Both the position numbers and the translations under genes were made by a program. Source: UBA5078 sp033721235 (GTDB lineage Bacteria > Pseudomonadota > Gammaproteobacteria > Pseudomonadales > Pseudohongiellaceae). From it: a stretch of DNA of 64,000 bases. Below, piece by piece: positions 1-8,192 of this stretch (the first letter of the stretch is position 1; each line of letters starts with the position of its first letter). Under the pieces are notes generated by a model that worked only from the letters and a program-made list of their open reading frames with translations, ran no database searches and was not told the origin of the DNA. Where the stretch lies: the NCBI GenBank assembly GCA_033721235.1, contig JAWWAY010000008.1, positions 62,001 through 126,000 of the forward strand, written 5' to 3'.

Positions 1-942
1 GCTAAGACCACCGATGGCCACAATGGCCCATACCATCATTCGATAACCAAAAATATTCTTACGCGCATGGGTGCTGAGTACATCCGATACTAGCCCGAAT
101 GCTGGAAGCGCTACGATATAAACTTCTGGGTGGCCAAAGAACCAGAACAAATGTTGGAATAGAATTGGGCTACCACCGTTGTAATCGAGTTGCTCGCCCG
201 CTGCCATGATTGCAGGCATGAAGAAGCTCGTTCCCAACTTCAGGTCGAAGGTCATCATGATGGCACTGACCAATAGCGCGGGGAAAGCGAATAGGCCCAG
301 AACAGTGGCCACTAAAATTCCCCAAACCGAAAGCGGCAGCCTCATCATGGTCATGCCTTTGGCGCGAGCTTGGAAAATAGTCGTAACGTAGTTAAGCCCC
401 CCCATGGTAAAGGCGATAATAAAAACGCCAAGCGAGACGAGCATTAAGAATATTCCACCGTCCGAGCCGGGAGTACCTCCAGTAATTGCTTGCGGTGGAT
501 AGAGCGTCCACCCTGCACCTGTCGGCCCGCCCGTGACAAAGAAGCTGGAAAGCAAAATAAGTACAGAGAGAAGATAGACCCAAAAACTAAGCATATTGAG
601 AAACGGAAACACCATATCTCGTGTGCCGCACATAAGAGGGATGAGGTAATTACCAAAGCCACCCAAAAACAAGGCCGTAAGTAAATACACTACCATGATC
701 ATGCCGTGCATGGTGACCGCTTGGTAGTAAGAGCTAGGGTCAATAAGACTGAAACTGTCAGGAAAGCCTAATTGAAGACGCATTGCAACAGACAAACAAA
801 GTGCCACGAGGCCCACCATAATGGCAGTGCCCCCATACTGGATGGCAATGACCTTGTGATCTTGGCTCCAGACGTACTTCGTGATAAAGCTATGGGGATC
901 ATGAAGCTCTTGAGCTTGATCAGCTATTGGAACATATGCCAT
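1..942 (-). CDS. ctaD: Cytochrome c oxidase subunit I, partial (C-terminus beyond window)
   Basis: This is the catalytic subunit of a heme-copper terminal oxidase in the inner membrane, which reduces oxygen to water and pumps protons. The reading frame is open from the window edge to an ATG at 942, giving the first 314 residues of a protein usually near 530. Successive membrane helices are visible, with the early heme-ligand region (TMHGMIMV) and the copper-B stretch (FGHPEVYI) near the truncated end. A strong ribosome binding site (AGGAGGG in the reverse complement of 947-955) precedes the start. The subunit II gene lies upstream on the same strand, so the two are probably co-transcribed. 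The truncation is only the window boundary. Confidence 0.96.
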   Translation of the reverse strand, partial: MAYVPIADQAQELHDPHSFITKYVWSQDHKVIAIQYGGTAIMVGLVALCLSVAMRLQLGFPDSFSLIDPSSYYQAVTMHGMIMVVYLLTALFLGGFGNYLIPLMCGTRDMVFPFLNMLSFWVYLLSVLILLSSFFVTGGPTGAGWTLYPPQAITGGTPGSDGGIFLMLVSLGVFIIAFTMGGLNYVTTIFQARAKGMTMMRLPLSVWGILVATVLGLFAFPALLVSAIMMTFDLKLGTSFFMPAIMAAGEQLDYNGGSPILFQHLFWFFGHPEVYIVALPAFGLVSDVLSTHARKNIFGYRMMVWAIVAIGGLS

Positions 943-1026
943 TAAACTGCCCTCCTAGATCGCTTATTATTGTGTGCACACTCGTCGCAAAATTTAGTGG
1001 CACTATTGTTTCAAAATTCCTTCTTC

Positions 1027-2385
1027 CTACTGCAGTGAGTTCAAATAACTCAACACATCGGCTAGCTGTTGTTCGTTTCTCATTGCGGTAGCCATAGAAA
1101 CCATTTGTTCGCCATAGGCATCATCGGGGTGTGCCCCTCGAATACCGGCTTTAAAATTGCGTAACTGAGTTGCTGCGTACCAATCATTCATGCCGATCAG
1201 GTTTGGCGCATCGGTTGCCCAACTACCCGCACCGTCTTTGCCGTGGCAGGCTGCACAATTGGCATTATAGATTCGCTCGCCGTTTCGGATGTCGCCCGAG
1301 ATGGTTGTAGCCGACTCGGTAGCCGGCAGCTGCGCGATATAGGCTGATACATTGCGAATCGCTTCTGGGGAGGTCAGCATGCCGGCCATTGCCGCCATTT
1401 GAGCGCCGTATTGGTCATCTTCGTGAGCACCACGCACGCCAGATTGATAGTATTTAATCTGACGTTCTATATACCAACTTTGTAAACCGTTGAGCTTCGG
1501 CGCATTCATCGCTTGATTACCTTCGCCTGACTGTCCATGACAACTGGCGCAAACCGCGAAAGATTGCTGCCCAGCACTTACATCAGCCGATGCCATTGCC
1601 TGGGTTTGTGCGAAGGTGGGTTGAGCGTCTATCCATGCATCGTACTCTGCCTGTTCTGCCACTACGATCTTGCCGCGCATCACGTGATGGCCTATGCCGC
1701 AAAGTTCTTCGCACAGAATGTCATATTCGCCTAATAGCGTAGGAGTAAACCAAAGATAGGTCACCATGCCAGGCACCATATCCATTTTTACGCGAAACTG
1801 GGGAACGGTATAATTGTGAAGCACGTCTTTCGATCGCAGCAATGCCTTAACAGGTTTATCGATAGGTACGTACATCACTGGGTCTTTAACCAAGACATCA
1901 TCTTGGCCATTGGGGTCGTCGGGATTCACGCCAAAGGGATTAGCTTCGCTGATGTATTGTGTATCGACAGTTCCAAGTACTCCATCTTCCCCAGGGTAGC
2001 GGAAGCTCCATTGCCACTGCTGGCCAACGACCTCGAACTCGGCCGCCTCGTCGGGAACGGTGACAAAAGTCGCCCATACGAACAGCCCTGGAGCGAGCAT
2101 AGCGACAACACCAATCGCAGTGATGACCGACAAACCGACTTCCAGTTTGGCATTTTCTGGCTCGTAAACCGCCTTCTGTCCCTCTTTGTGTCGATATCGA
2201 TATACCGAATAAGCCAGAAAGAGATTGACGGCGACGAAGACGGCGCCCGTTACCCAGAAAGTGAGATTAATAGTGAAGTCGATGCTGCCCCAATTAGAGG
2301 CTATCGGGGTAAACCACCAAGGGCTCGCAAAGTGAAAGACTAAGGAACCAAGCACGAGAAGTACCAGAACAACTGCTATAGCCAT
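1027..2385 (-). CDS. ctaC: Cytochrome c oxidase subunit II with two C-terminal cytochrome c domains
   Basis: Subunit II accepts electrons through the CuA centre and passes them to subunit I. Two membrane helices lie at about residues 1-20 and 43-62, with a further hydrophobic stretch at about 85-107. The CuA ligands are visible as H190, C225, E227, C229, H233 and M236. Two c-type heme motifs follow, CASCH (279-283) and CAACH (377-381), each in a separate small domain, so the protein is 452 residues rather than about 280. One extra heme domain is usual for caa3-type enzymes; two suggests a direct periplasmic electron wire. It is 84 bp upstream of the subunit I gene. The start ATG follows AAGGA at good spacing. 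Confidence 0.95.
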   Translation of the reverse strand: MAIAVVLVLLVLGSLVFHFASPWWFTPIASNWGSIDFTINLTFWVTGAVFVAVNLFLAYSVYRYRHKEGQKAVYEPENAKLEVGLSVITAIGVVAMLAPGLFVWATFVTVPDEAAEFEVVGQQWQWSFRYPGEDGVLGTVDTQYISEANPFGVNPDDPNGQDDVLVKDPVMYVPIDKPVKALLRSKDVLHNYTVPQFRVKMDMVPGMVTYLWFTPTLLGEYDILCEELCGIGHHVMRGKIVVAEQAEYDAWIDAQPTFAQTQAMASADVSAGQQSFAVCASCHGQSGEGNQAMNAPKLNGLQSWYIERQIKYYQSGVRGAHEDDQYGAQMAAMAGMLTSPEAIRNVSAYIAQLPATESATTISGDIRNGERIYNANCAACHGKDGAGSWATDAPNLIGMNDWYAATQLRNFKAGIRGAHPDDAYGEQMVSMATAMRNEQQLADVLSYLNSLQ

Positions 2386-2981
2386 ATGCTGTTAATCCTT
2401 GTGAAAAAATGTGCATGAGAGTTCGCAGCGAATAGCAGCGAGAAACGAGAGAGGGTAGATCTGCAGTTTCTATAGGCAATAGAAACTCCGTCGCGTAGCG
2501 ACAGAAGCATAAATAACCAAGCTCTTGAGGCTTGGATTAGTTCAATTAGAGAAGTCATTTTCGCTACTAGTTATGAAAGCTAGTGGACGAAAATTTATTG
2601 ATACTGCCAGCAAAGTTCCAGTATGTGAGGATCTTGCTAAGACTACAAAAGTCACGCAGTTGACTACGAACGGTACAGATAATCGCGTTCACAACGTCGC
2701 TCCCTCCTTTATTATTATTAATGGATGGGCGTTCAACGTCATACACAAATCGTTGGGCTGTGTGCATTTACATCACAGTCGATTTCGATGCTATAGCATT
2801 GTCAAAATGTCCGCAAGTGCTTTTATGGTGGAGGGTATGGGGATATGCGCTGAGTGCGAGAGGGGCTCAGAGCAGCCCGAGTAGCAGGGCTATTGCTACT
2901 CGAACTGTAAGCCTCATGAATGCTGTTATACCAAAGATTCCAACCGTTTAAGCGTGTAACGCTTGTGTGAAATCTGAAAAC
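2386..2981. other. Long intergenic region upstream of the oxidase operon
   Basis: This stretch of about 600 bases has no convincing gene. Short open frames exist on both strands (for example 2525-2884 plus), but their translations look random, with no domain, signal peptide or good ribosome binding site. It must hold the promoter of the minus-strand oxidase genes and the 3' end of the transcript from the gene at 2982-3524. The only clear structure is the perfect inverted repeat at 2878-2902. Confidence 0.5.
2878..2902. repeat. Perfect 9-bp inverted repeat with 7-nt loop
   Basis: The arms CGAGTAGCA and TGCTACTCG are exact reverse complements separated by GGGCTAT. It lies 80 bp beyond the stop codon of the minus-strand gene at 2982-3524. 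No T-run follows on either strand, so it is not a standard intrinsic terminator. It could be an RNA hairpin that stabilises a transcript end, or a protein-binding palindrome. Confidence 0.5.
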
Positions 2982-3524
2982 TTAGGCCGCTGAGCTTAAT
3001 TTAAGCTGAGCAAATGGGTTGAGAAAATGGGCGTCGACTGCCGCCAAGCGGGCTTCGCCGTGCTTCTCGCTCATCATTTTTTGGATCTTGTCGTCTTGCC
3101 CTTTCTTGGCGTAGATAAGAATAAGATATTTGCCTTGGGCAATATCGTCATGGAAATTGGCTAGCTTCTTATTCTCGCTAGCAATACCCACCAAGCCCCC
3201 AACCCAGGCGCCGAAGCAGCTGCAAACGAAAACGATTGCGATATAGCCCAGTAGTGGAATATCGGTGCCGAAAGGCTGAACGGCCATCGCCAGAAGTGCC
3301 GCTAGCAAACCGACACAGAAGCCTAGGCCCGCCCCGATTAAGCCGTCGCGGATAACATCCAGGGTTTCGAGATAGTTGCTAGAGTGAAGACGCTCTTTGC
3401 TCAGCCCGCTTTCATCTTTGCTCACGATGTGCAAAAACCAGTCGTCAACTCCAATAGAGTGCAAATCGTCTGATATCTGCTGTGTGCTTTTAAGGGATGG
3501 TGATAAGTAATATACGCATTTCAT
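2982..3524 (-). CDS. Conserved membrane protein with central glycine-rich hydrophobic pair
   Basis: No function is known to me for this 180-residue protein. The N-terminal third is soluble and begins MKCVYYLSP, followed by two hydrophobic glycine-rich segments (about residues 63-84 and 90-112) and a soluble C-terminal part of about 60 residues. The shape resembles small membrane proteins with a split alpha/beta domain around a glycine-rich hairpin. I chose the internal ATG at 3524, because AGGAG stands eight bases upstream, over a start 36 bases earlier that lacks one. It sits between the oxidase genes and ctaB, facing away from ctaB, which hints at a link to respiration but proves nothing. 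Confidence 0.7.
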   Translation of the reverse strand: MKCVYYLSPSLKSTQQISDDLHSIGVDDWFLHIVSKDESGLSKERLHSSNYLETLDVIRDGLIGAGLGFCVGLLAALLAMAVQPFGTDIPLLGYIAIVFVCSCFGAWVGGLVGIASENKKLANFHDDIAQGKYLILIYAKKGQDDKIQKMMSEKHGEARLAAVDAHFLNPFAQLKLSSAA

Positions 3525-3996
3525 AAGGCTTCTCCTGCTTTTTGCACTAATTGCTGACAATCGTTACAAGCTTGCCCCTTCCGTGGGTTTAGTTTTACTT
3601 TACAACTTCCAAAATATATTGTCGCCATCTTTTTGCACGAACTCGCTGAGTGTTCTGAAAAATCTCCAAACCGACAAAATTTTGCTTTCTTAAGCTAATA
3701 CCTAGGGTTGTAAGACTAGATTTCAAGGGTTTGAGTAGTCTGGGGGCAAATATTGTGATCACTATAGAAACGTGTTTGAATTCCAAAAGGGTCTCTTGGG
3801 GTCTTGGGCTTTGAGCAGGCGCCTCTAGCAAGCGAAAACGACGCTTCTGGCGTGAAATTTAACGAAAATGCAAACTCTTAGACCATTTTTGCTCAAGTTT
3901 TAGTACAATTCGCACCGCTCCCTAGTATGACGTTCGCCGGTGCCGCTTTCGCAATAGCACATGGCGTGTCCGCAATGGAGCGAATATAACGCATAA
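3525..3996. other. Divergent intergenic region before ctaB
   Basis: About 470 bases separate the starts of the minus-strand membrane protein and ctaB. I see no credible gene; a 78-codon minus-strand frame (3595-3831) has no family resemblance or ribosome binding site. The sequence TACAAT at 3904-3909 could be a -10 element for ctaB, but no good -35 is visible at the right distance. Confidence 0.4.
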
Positions 3997-4899
3997 ATGG
4001 TGAAAGAGAGGGTTTTGGTGGCAGAACTGACTAATAATCAAGCAGTTAGCTGGCGTGACTACTACGAGATGTGTAAGCCTCGCGTAGTGATGCTCATGAT
4101 TCTGACGTCTATGGTAGGCATGTTTCTCGCGGTGCCTGGCATGGTGCCTCTCGATATCCTCATTTTGGGAAATATAGGCATTGCCCTAATTTCAGCCTCT
4201 GGCGCCGTGGTAAATCACCTGATAGACCATAAGGTCGATTTAATCATGAAGCGCACCATCAACAGGCCAATCCCACAGGGCCGTGTTGACCAGCGCCAAG
4301 CCGCTATTTTTGCGGCGGTAATTGGCTCTATAGGCATGGTGATCCTAATGGTATGGGTCAACCCTTTATGTGCCTGGCTATCACTCGCATCATTTATTGG
4401 TTACGCCTTTATCTATACCGGCTATCTTAAGCGCGCGACACCGCAGAATATTGTGATTGGCGGCCTATCCGGTGCCATGCCACCTCTATTGGGTTGGTCT
4501 GCGGTCACTGGCACTATTGAGCCAGGCGCACTGATTCTAGTGCTTATTATTTTCGCCTGGACCCCTCCCCATTTCTGGGCGCTGGCGATTCACCGCAAGG
4601 ACGATTACGCCAAGACCGGGATTCCAATGCTACCCGTAACTCACGGCGAGCAGGTCACGAAGATTCATATCGTGCTATACACGATCATCATGTTTCTAAC
4701 GACATTACTGCCGTATCTAACCGGCATGAGTGGGCCTATTTATCTGCTGGCTGCAGTCGTTTTGGGCTTGGGCTTTCTGGCTTGGAGCCTATTGCTCATG
4801 TTTAAGCAAAAGTCGAATACCGCTATGGATACATTCCGTTACTCCATAGTCTATTTGATGGTCTTATTTGTCGTACTACTGATCGACCATTATCTATAA
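3997..4899 (+). CDS. ctaB: Protoheme IX farnesyltransferase (heme O synthase)
   Basis: This membrane prenyltransferase attaches a farnesyl group to heme B to make heme O, the precursor of heme A for the aa3-type oxidase encoded nearby. The 300-residue length is normal for the family. The UbiA-type aspartate-rich motif is visible in the first cytoplasmic loop (NHLIDHKVDLIMKRT), and a second polar loop carries WTPPHFWALAIHRKDDY, typical of CyoE/CtaB. About eight to nine hydrophobic helices follow. A SCO-type copper chaperone gene starts 30 bp downstream, so both are likely in one operon for oxidase maturation. A second possible start (GTG at 4018) would shorten the protein by seven residues. 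Confidence 0.95.
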   Translation: MVKERVLVAELTNNQAVSWRDYYEMCKPRVVMLMILTSMVGMFLAVPGMVPLDILILGNIGIALISASGAVVNHLIDHKVDLIMKRTINRPIPQGRVDQRQAAIFAAVIGSIGMVILMVWVNPLCAWLSLASFIGYAFIYTGYLKRATPQNIVIGGLSGAMPPLLGWSAVTGTIEPGALILVLIIFAWTPPHFWALAIHRKDDYAKTGIPMLPVTHGEQVTKIHIVLYTIIMFLTTLLPYLTGMSGPIYLLAAVVLGLGFLAWSLLLMFKQKSNTAMDTFRYSIVYLMVLFVVLLIDHYL

Positions 4900-4929
4900 A
4901 CTAATTTTCCTACTGCTAGACACTAATTT

Positions 4930-5604
4930 ATGAATCGAAATATTAAGATTACCGTTATCTCCTGCTTCTTATTTGTGGCCCTGGTTTTCGTGTTGACGTA
5001 TTTCCGCATCACGGGAAACAACGATGTTTCCATGAGCCCTGAGCAGTTACGCGAGCTGGGTGCGTTAGTATACGATGAGCCAGTAAATCTTCAGCCCTTC
5101 TCCCTGCTTGACCACAATGGACAGCGTTTCTCCAATGATAGCCTGAGGGGGCAGTGGAGCCTGATTTTCTTTGGTTTTACGAACTGTCCTGACATTTGTC
5201 CATTAACATTAACGGAGCTGAGGCAATTCTACTTGGCGCTAGGTGATGGTCCAATGGCTGAGGACACTCGAGTCATTATGGTGTCAGTTGACCCTATTCG
5301 AGATACTACAGAGGCCTTGGCGCAGTATATGGAAAATTTCCATGAAACTTTTCTGGGAGTTAATGGGGAGTATTCCGACATAGAGGCTTTCGCAAGGCAG
5401 CTTTATATTGCTCATACGCCACCTCCGGTATCGAGCGATGATCATAGCGGACACGATATGGGTGAGATGGAAAACTACGACATAGACCATAGTGGTAATG
5501 TTCTAATCATCAACCCAGAAGGGCAGTACATAGGTTTCTTCGATGCGGCTATTCAAGACGCCGAGCTTACACGCGCCTATCCAGCCATTCGAGCGCTATT
5601 CTAG
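4930..5604 (+). CDS. SCO1/SenC-family copper chaperone
   Basis: SCO proteins deliver copper to, or reduce, the CuA site of oxidase subunit II. The 224-residue protein has one N-terminal membrane anchor (about residues 7-25) and a thioredoxin-like domain outside the membrane. The copper-binding cysteines C86 and C90 are seen in NCPDICP, and the third ligand is H187 in DHSGNVLI. Between them, about residues 162-187, is a loop rich in His, Asp and Met (including DDHSGHDMGEM), which could hold extra metal. Its stop codon overlaps the stop of znuB on the other strand. The place beside ctaB and the subunit II gene supports the assignment. Confidence 0.93.
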   Translation: MNRNIKITVISCFLFVALVFVLTYFRITGNNDVSMSPEQLRELGALVYDEPVNLQPFSLLDHNGQRFSNDSLRGQWSLIFFGFTNCPDICPLTLTELRQFYLALGDGPMAEDTRVIMVSVDPIRDTTEALAQYMENFHETFLGVNGEYSDIEAFARQLYIAHTPPPVSSDDHSGHDMGEMENYDIDHSGNVLIINPEGQYIGFFDAAIQDAELTRAYPAIRALF

Positions 5605-6398
5605 GAACGCTTTCCTAGCAGGCTTGGTGCAAGGTAGCTAAGCAAAAACAAAGAGCAAGCACTCACCACGATGGATGGCCCAGCCGGAGTGTCTAGCTCA
5701 TAGGACATCCATAAGCCTAGCACCACAGAAATACAGCCGGCTACACTCGCCCCTATTGCCATTTGCTCTGGTGTTTGCGCGAATTTTCTTGCTGCTGCTG
5801 GCGGTATAATCAGCAGCGATGTAATAAGCAAGACGCCGATAATCTTCATCGAAACCGCAATTAATAATGCAATCATAAGCACCATTAATGCCTGTAGGCG
5901 CTGTACTTTTAAGCCCTCTACTTCGGCGAGTTCTTGGTGTACCGTTATTGCTAGCAAGTCGTTCCAAAAATAAAACGTTAGTCCAGCTACCAATACTGAA
6001 ATTGCCGCAATCCAGTAAATATCGGTGTCGTTAATTGTGAGCAAATCGCCAAATAGGTAGGCCACTAGATTGACCTGAACCTGGCTCGATAAAGCTAAAA
6101 TGATGAGACCGATGGCCAGAGTACTATGGGCGAGAATGCCCAATAAGGTGTCGGTGGACAGTGCGTTTCTGCGCTGCAAAAATATCAACAGTAATCCGAA
6201 AATGACCGAGCTGGATATAACGGCGACTTGTAAATTAATATCGCTGAGAATGCCAATCGCGATGCCTAGCAGTGAGGCATGAGCCAATGTGTCTCCAAAG
6301 TAAGACATTCGACGCCAAACGACAAAAGAGCCCAATGGCCCCGCTACCGCTGCGATGCATAGTCCGGCAATAATTGCCCTAAGAATAAAATCAGCCAT
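5601..6398 (-). CDS. znuB: Zinc ABC transporter, membrane permease
   Basis: This 265-residue ABC-3 family permease forms the membrane channel of the ZnuABC high-affinity zinc importer. Seven to nine hydrophobic helices are evident, and the family-typical stretch GDTLAHASLLGIAIG stands near residue 40, with a proline/alanine-rich LLIIPPAAARKFA near residue 200. It overlaps the upstream znuC by 8 bp on the same strand, which indicates translational coupling. The substrate could in principle be manganese, but the His-rich loops of the partner ZnuA and the Pseudomonas-like gene order favour zinc. Confidence 0.93.
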   Translation of the reverse strand: MADFILRAIIAGLCIAAVAGPLGSFVVWRRMSYFGDTLAHASLLGIAIGILSDINLQVAVISSSVIFGLLLIFLQRRNALSTDTLLGILAHSTLAIGLIILALSSQVQVNLVAYLFGDLLTINDTDIYWIAAISVLVAGLTFYFWNDLLAITVHQELAEVEGLKVQRLQALMVLMIALLIAVSMKIIGVLLITSLLIIPPAAARKFAQTPEQMAIGASVAGCISVVLGLWMSYELDTPAGPSIVVSACSLFLLSYLAPSLLGKRS

Positions 6399-7143
6399 GG
6401 TCTTTCTCGATCACCTCGCCAGCAATGTCATGGCTGTGGTTATGATGGTGGGTATAGATGGCTAGGCTCTCGGCCTCTTTCTTACCGAACAGCGCCAGAT
6501 AGGACGGATCAACGCTTACTTGTTCCGGCCTGCCGTGACAGCAAATATGATGGTTAAGACAAATAACTTCGTCTGTGGTCGACATCACCAGATGTAAGTC
6601 ATGGGAGATCATAAGAACGCCACACTGGTGGCGACTGCGAATATTGTCGATCAATTCATAGAGCTCGGCCTGCCCCGCTACATCGACTCCCTGCGCTGGC
6701 TCGTCTAGCACTAGTAGTTGCGGAGACTGTGATAGCGCCCGCGCCAAGAGAACCCTTTGTAGCTCGCCACCAGAAATAGCCCCTAATTGCTGGTCCATTA
6801 AATGGCGAATTCTCACCTCATCCAATATTTTGGATACCGACACATCCTTGGAATGATGAGCGAGCTGCAAGAAACGCTTCACGGTAATCGGCAGCGTTGG
6901 TTCGACGTGCAGTCGTTGTGGCATATAGCCTATTCTGAGCCCCTTTGGTTTGAGCACCGTTCCGGACTGTGGCTTAAGCAAGCCCAAGACAATACGCACA
7001 AGCGTCGTCTTGCCTGCGCCATTAGGGCCAATTAGTGTAACGACTTGCCCCTTGTTTACGGTGAGAGAGACTTTTTGTAGCACTTGGCGGTCAGCAAATT
7101 GAATGCTGATGTCCTGTGCATTAATCAAATAGTCTGTGCTCAT
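6391..7143 (-). CDS. znuC: Zinc ABC transporter, ATP-binding protein
   Basis: ZnuC is the cytoplasmic ATPase that powers zinc import with ZnuB and ZnuA. The Walker A motif GPNGAGKTT occupies residues 39-47, the signature ISGGELQR lies near residue 135, and Walker B is LLVLDEP followed by a switch histidine in MISHDLH. The C-terminus carries a short histidine cluster (THHHNHSHD), a feature often seen in ZnuC. The 250-residue length is normal. The start at 7143 is in the divergent region shared with znuA, so one Zur-controlled promoter region could serve both directions. Confidence 0.94.
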   Translation of the reverse strand: MSTDYLINAQDISIQFADRQVLQKVSLTVNKGQVVTLIGPNGAGKTTLVRIVLGLLKPQSGTVLKPKGLRIGYMPQRLHVEPTLPITVKRFLQLAHHSKDVSVSKILDEVRIRHLMDQQLGAISGGELQRVLLARALSQSPQLLVLDEPAQGVDVAGQAELYELIDNIRSRHQCGVLMISHDLHLVMSTTDEVICLNHHICCHGRPEQVSVDPSYLALFGKKEAESLAIYTHHHNHSHDIAGEVIEKDHG

Positions 7144-7193
7144 GGCTAGGCCTTAATTGTTGAAGAAAAATCGAGGTCTCGACGACGGGCATA

Positions 7194-7205
7194 ATGGTAT
7201 ATCAT
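7194..7205. promoter_or_regulatory. Candidate Zur operator between znuC and znuA
   Basis: The sequence ATGGTATATCAT is palindromic at 10 of 12 positions and lies in the 100-bp gap between the divergent znuCB and znuA genes. Known gammaproteobacterial Zur boxes are AT-rich palindromes centred on a TATA-like core, which this resembles only in part. No zur gene is present in the window. The call rests on position and symmetry. Confidence 0.35.
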
Positions 7206-7243
7206 AGCCGCACCTAAGTTCACGTGAATTAATTCCTAATCCC

Positions 7244-8152
7244 ATGCTAAAAACTCGCTACACCTCAATACTGCTCGGCATTTTCTTGGCGAGTTGGAAC
7301 GTTCTTGCCAACGCTGAAATTAAAGTGCTTGCAACCATTAAGCCTCTACAAATGGTGGCAGCCGCCTTGTTGGAAGGCGTTAATGAGCCCCAGTTGCTAA
7401 TACCCTCTAGGCAGTCTCCTCATTTCTTCTCATTGCGCCCTTCCGATGCGCGCGGCCTTGCCGAGGCCGATCTTATTCTTTGGATAGGGCCGCAAATGGA
7501 GACGTTCTTGGTGCAGGCAATCGAACAGGCCTCTGCTAATGCCCATGTTATTCAGGCATCGACCCTAGAGGGCGTCGTATTGTTTGATCTTGAAGGTGAC
7601 GAGGACTCTCATGAGGATCACTCCGAACACGAACATGCAGTAGATCCCCATCTTTGGCTGGATGTTCATAATATTCGCTTGCTAGCGAATGAGTTGTTTG
7701 AGCAACTCAGTGTCTTGGATGTCGCTAATTCGCAGCGCTATCAGCAGAACTTAAATACCTTCTTAGTTGGCCTGCAAGGTATTGAACGGCAGATGCAAGT
7801 CGAAGGCGAGCGATTCCAGCAGCTACCTTATGCTGTTTACCACAATGGCATTCAATACCTGGAGCGTCAGTTGGGTATCGAGCACGCGTTTGTTGTTGTC
7901 CCCAACCATGAGGTACAGCCCGGTATTAGACATTTGTTAGAGTTACGAGAGTCTTTGGAGACTCAAGAGCTTCACTGTCTCTTGGTAGACCCAACAGCCA
8001 ACCCGGCAACGATAAAGACGGTGTTTGGCGAGAGGGATGTTCGTGAAGGCAGGCTAGATCCGCTTGGCGATGATATTGCCTTGAGTGCAAACTCATATGT
8101 CGAGCTCATGAGCACCCTTATAGCCGATGCTGGGCGTTGCCTTTTGCCCTAG
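7244..8152 (+). CDS. znuA: Periplasmic zinc-binding protein of the ZnuABC importer
   Basis: ZnuA captures zinc in the periplasm and hands it to ZnuB. Residues 1-24 form a signal peptide ending in LANA. The cluster A-1 domains fit, with probable zinc ligands H60 (SPHFFSL) and H136 (DPHLWLD), a third His near YHNGIQYLE, and a late acidic ligand region. A His/Asp/Glu-rich loop at about residues 118-132 (DEDSHEDHSEHEH) is typical of zinc-specific members. It is divergent from znuC, with 100 bp between starts. The 302-residue length is normal. Confidence 0.94.
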   Translation: MLKTRYTSILLGIFLASWNVLANAEIKVLATIKPLQMVAAALLEGVNEPQLLIPSRQSPHFFSLRPSDARGLAEADLILWIGPQMETFLVQAIEQASANAHVIQASTLEGVVLFDLEGDEDSHEDHSEHEHAVDPHLWLDVHNIRLLANELFEQLSVLDVANSQRYQQNLNTFLVGLQGIERQMQVEGERFQQLPYAVYHNGIQYLERQLGIEHAFVVVPNHEVQPGIRHLLELRESLETQELHCLLVDPTANPATIKTVFGERDVREGRLDPLGDDIALSANSYVELMSTLIADAGRCLLP

Positions 8153-8192
8153 ACGCTCAGAAATCTTAGCCTTATAGACCATAGGATTAATC

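Noticed and set aside
2525..2884. A 119-codon plus-strand open frame in the gap before the oxidase genes
   Set aside because: The translation has no recognisable family, signal or domain and no good ribosome binding site, and it crosses a palindrome; it looks like a chance frame.
3595..3831. A 78-codon minus-strand frame upstream of ctaB
   Set aside because: Low-complexity, basic translation without ribosome binding site; the region is more likely promoter DNA.
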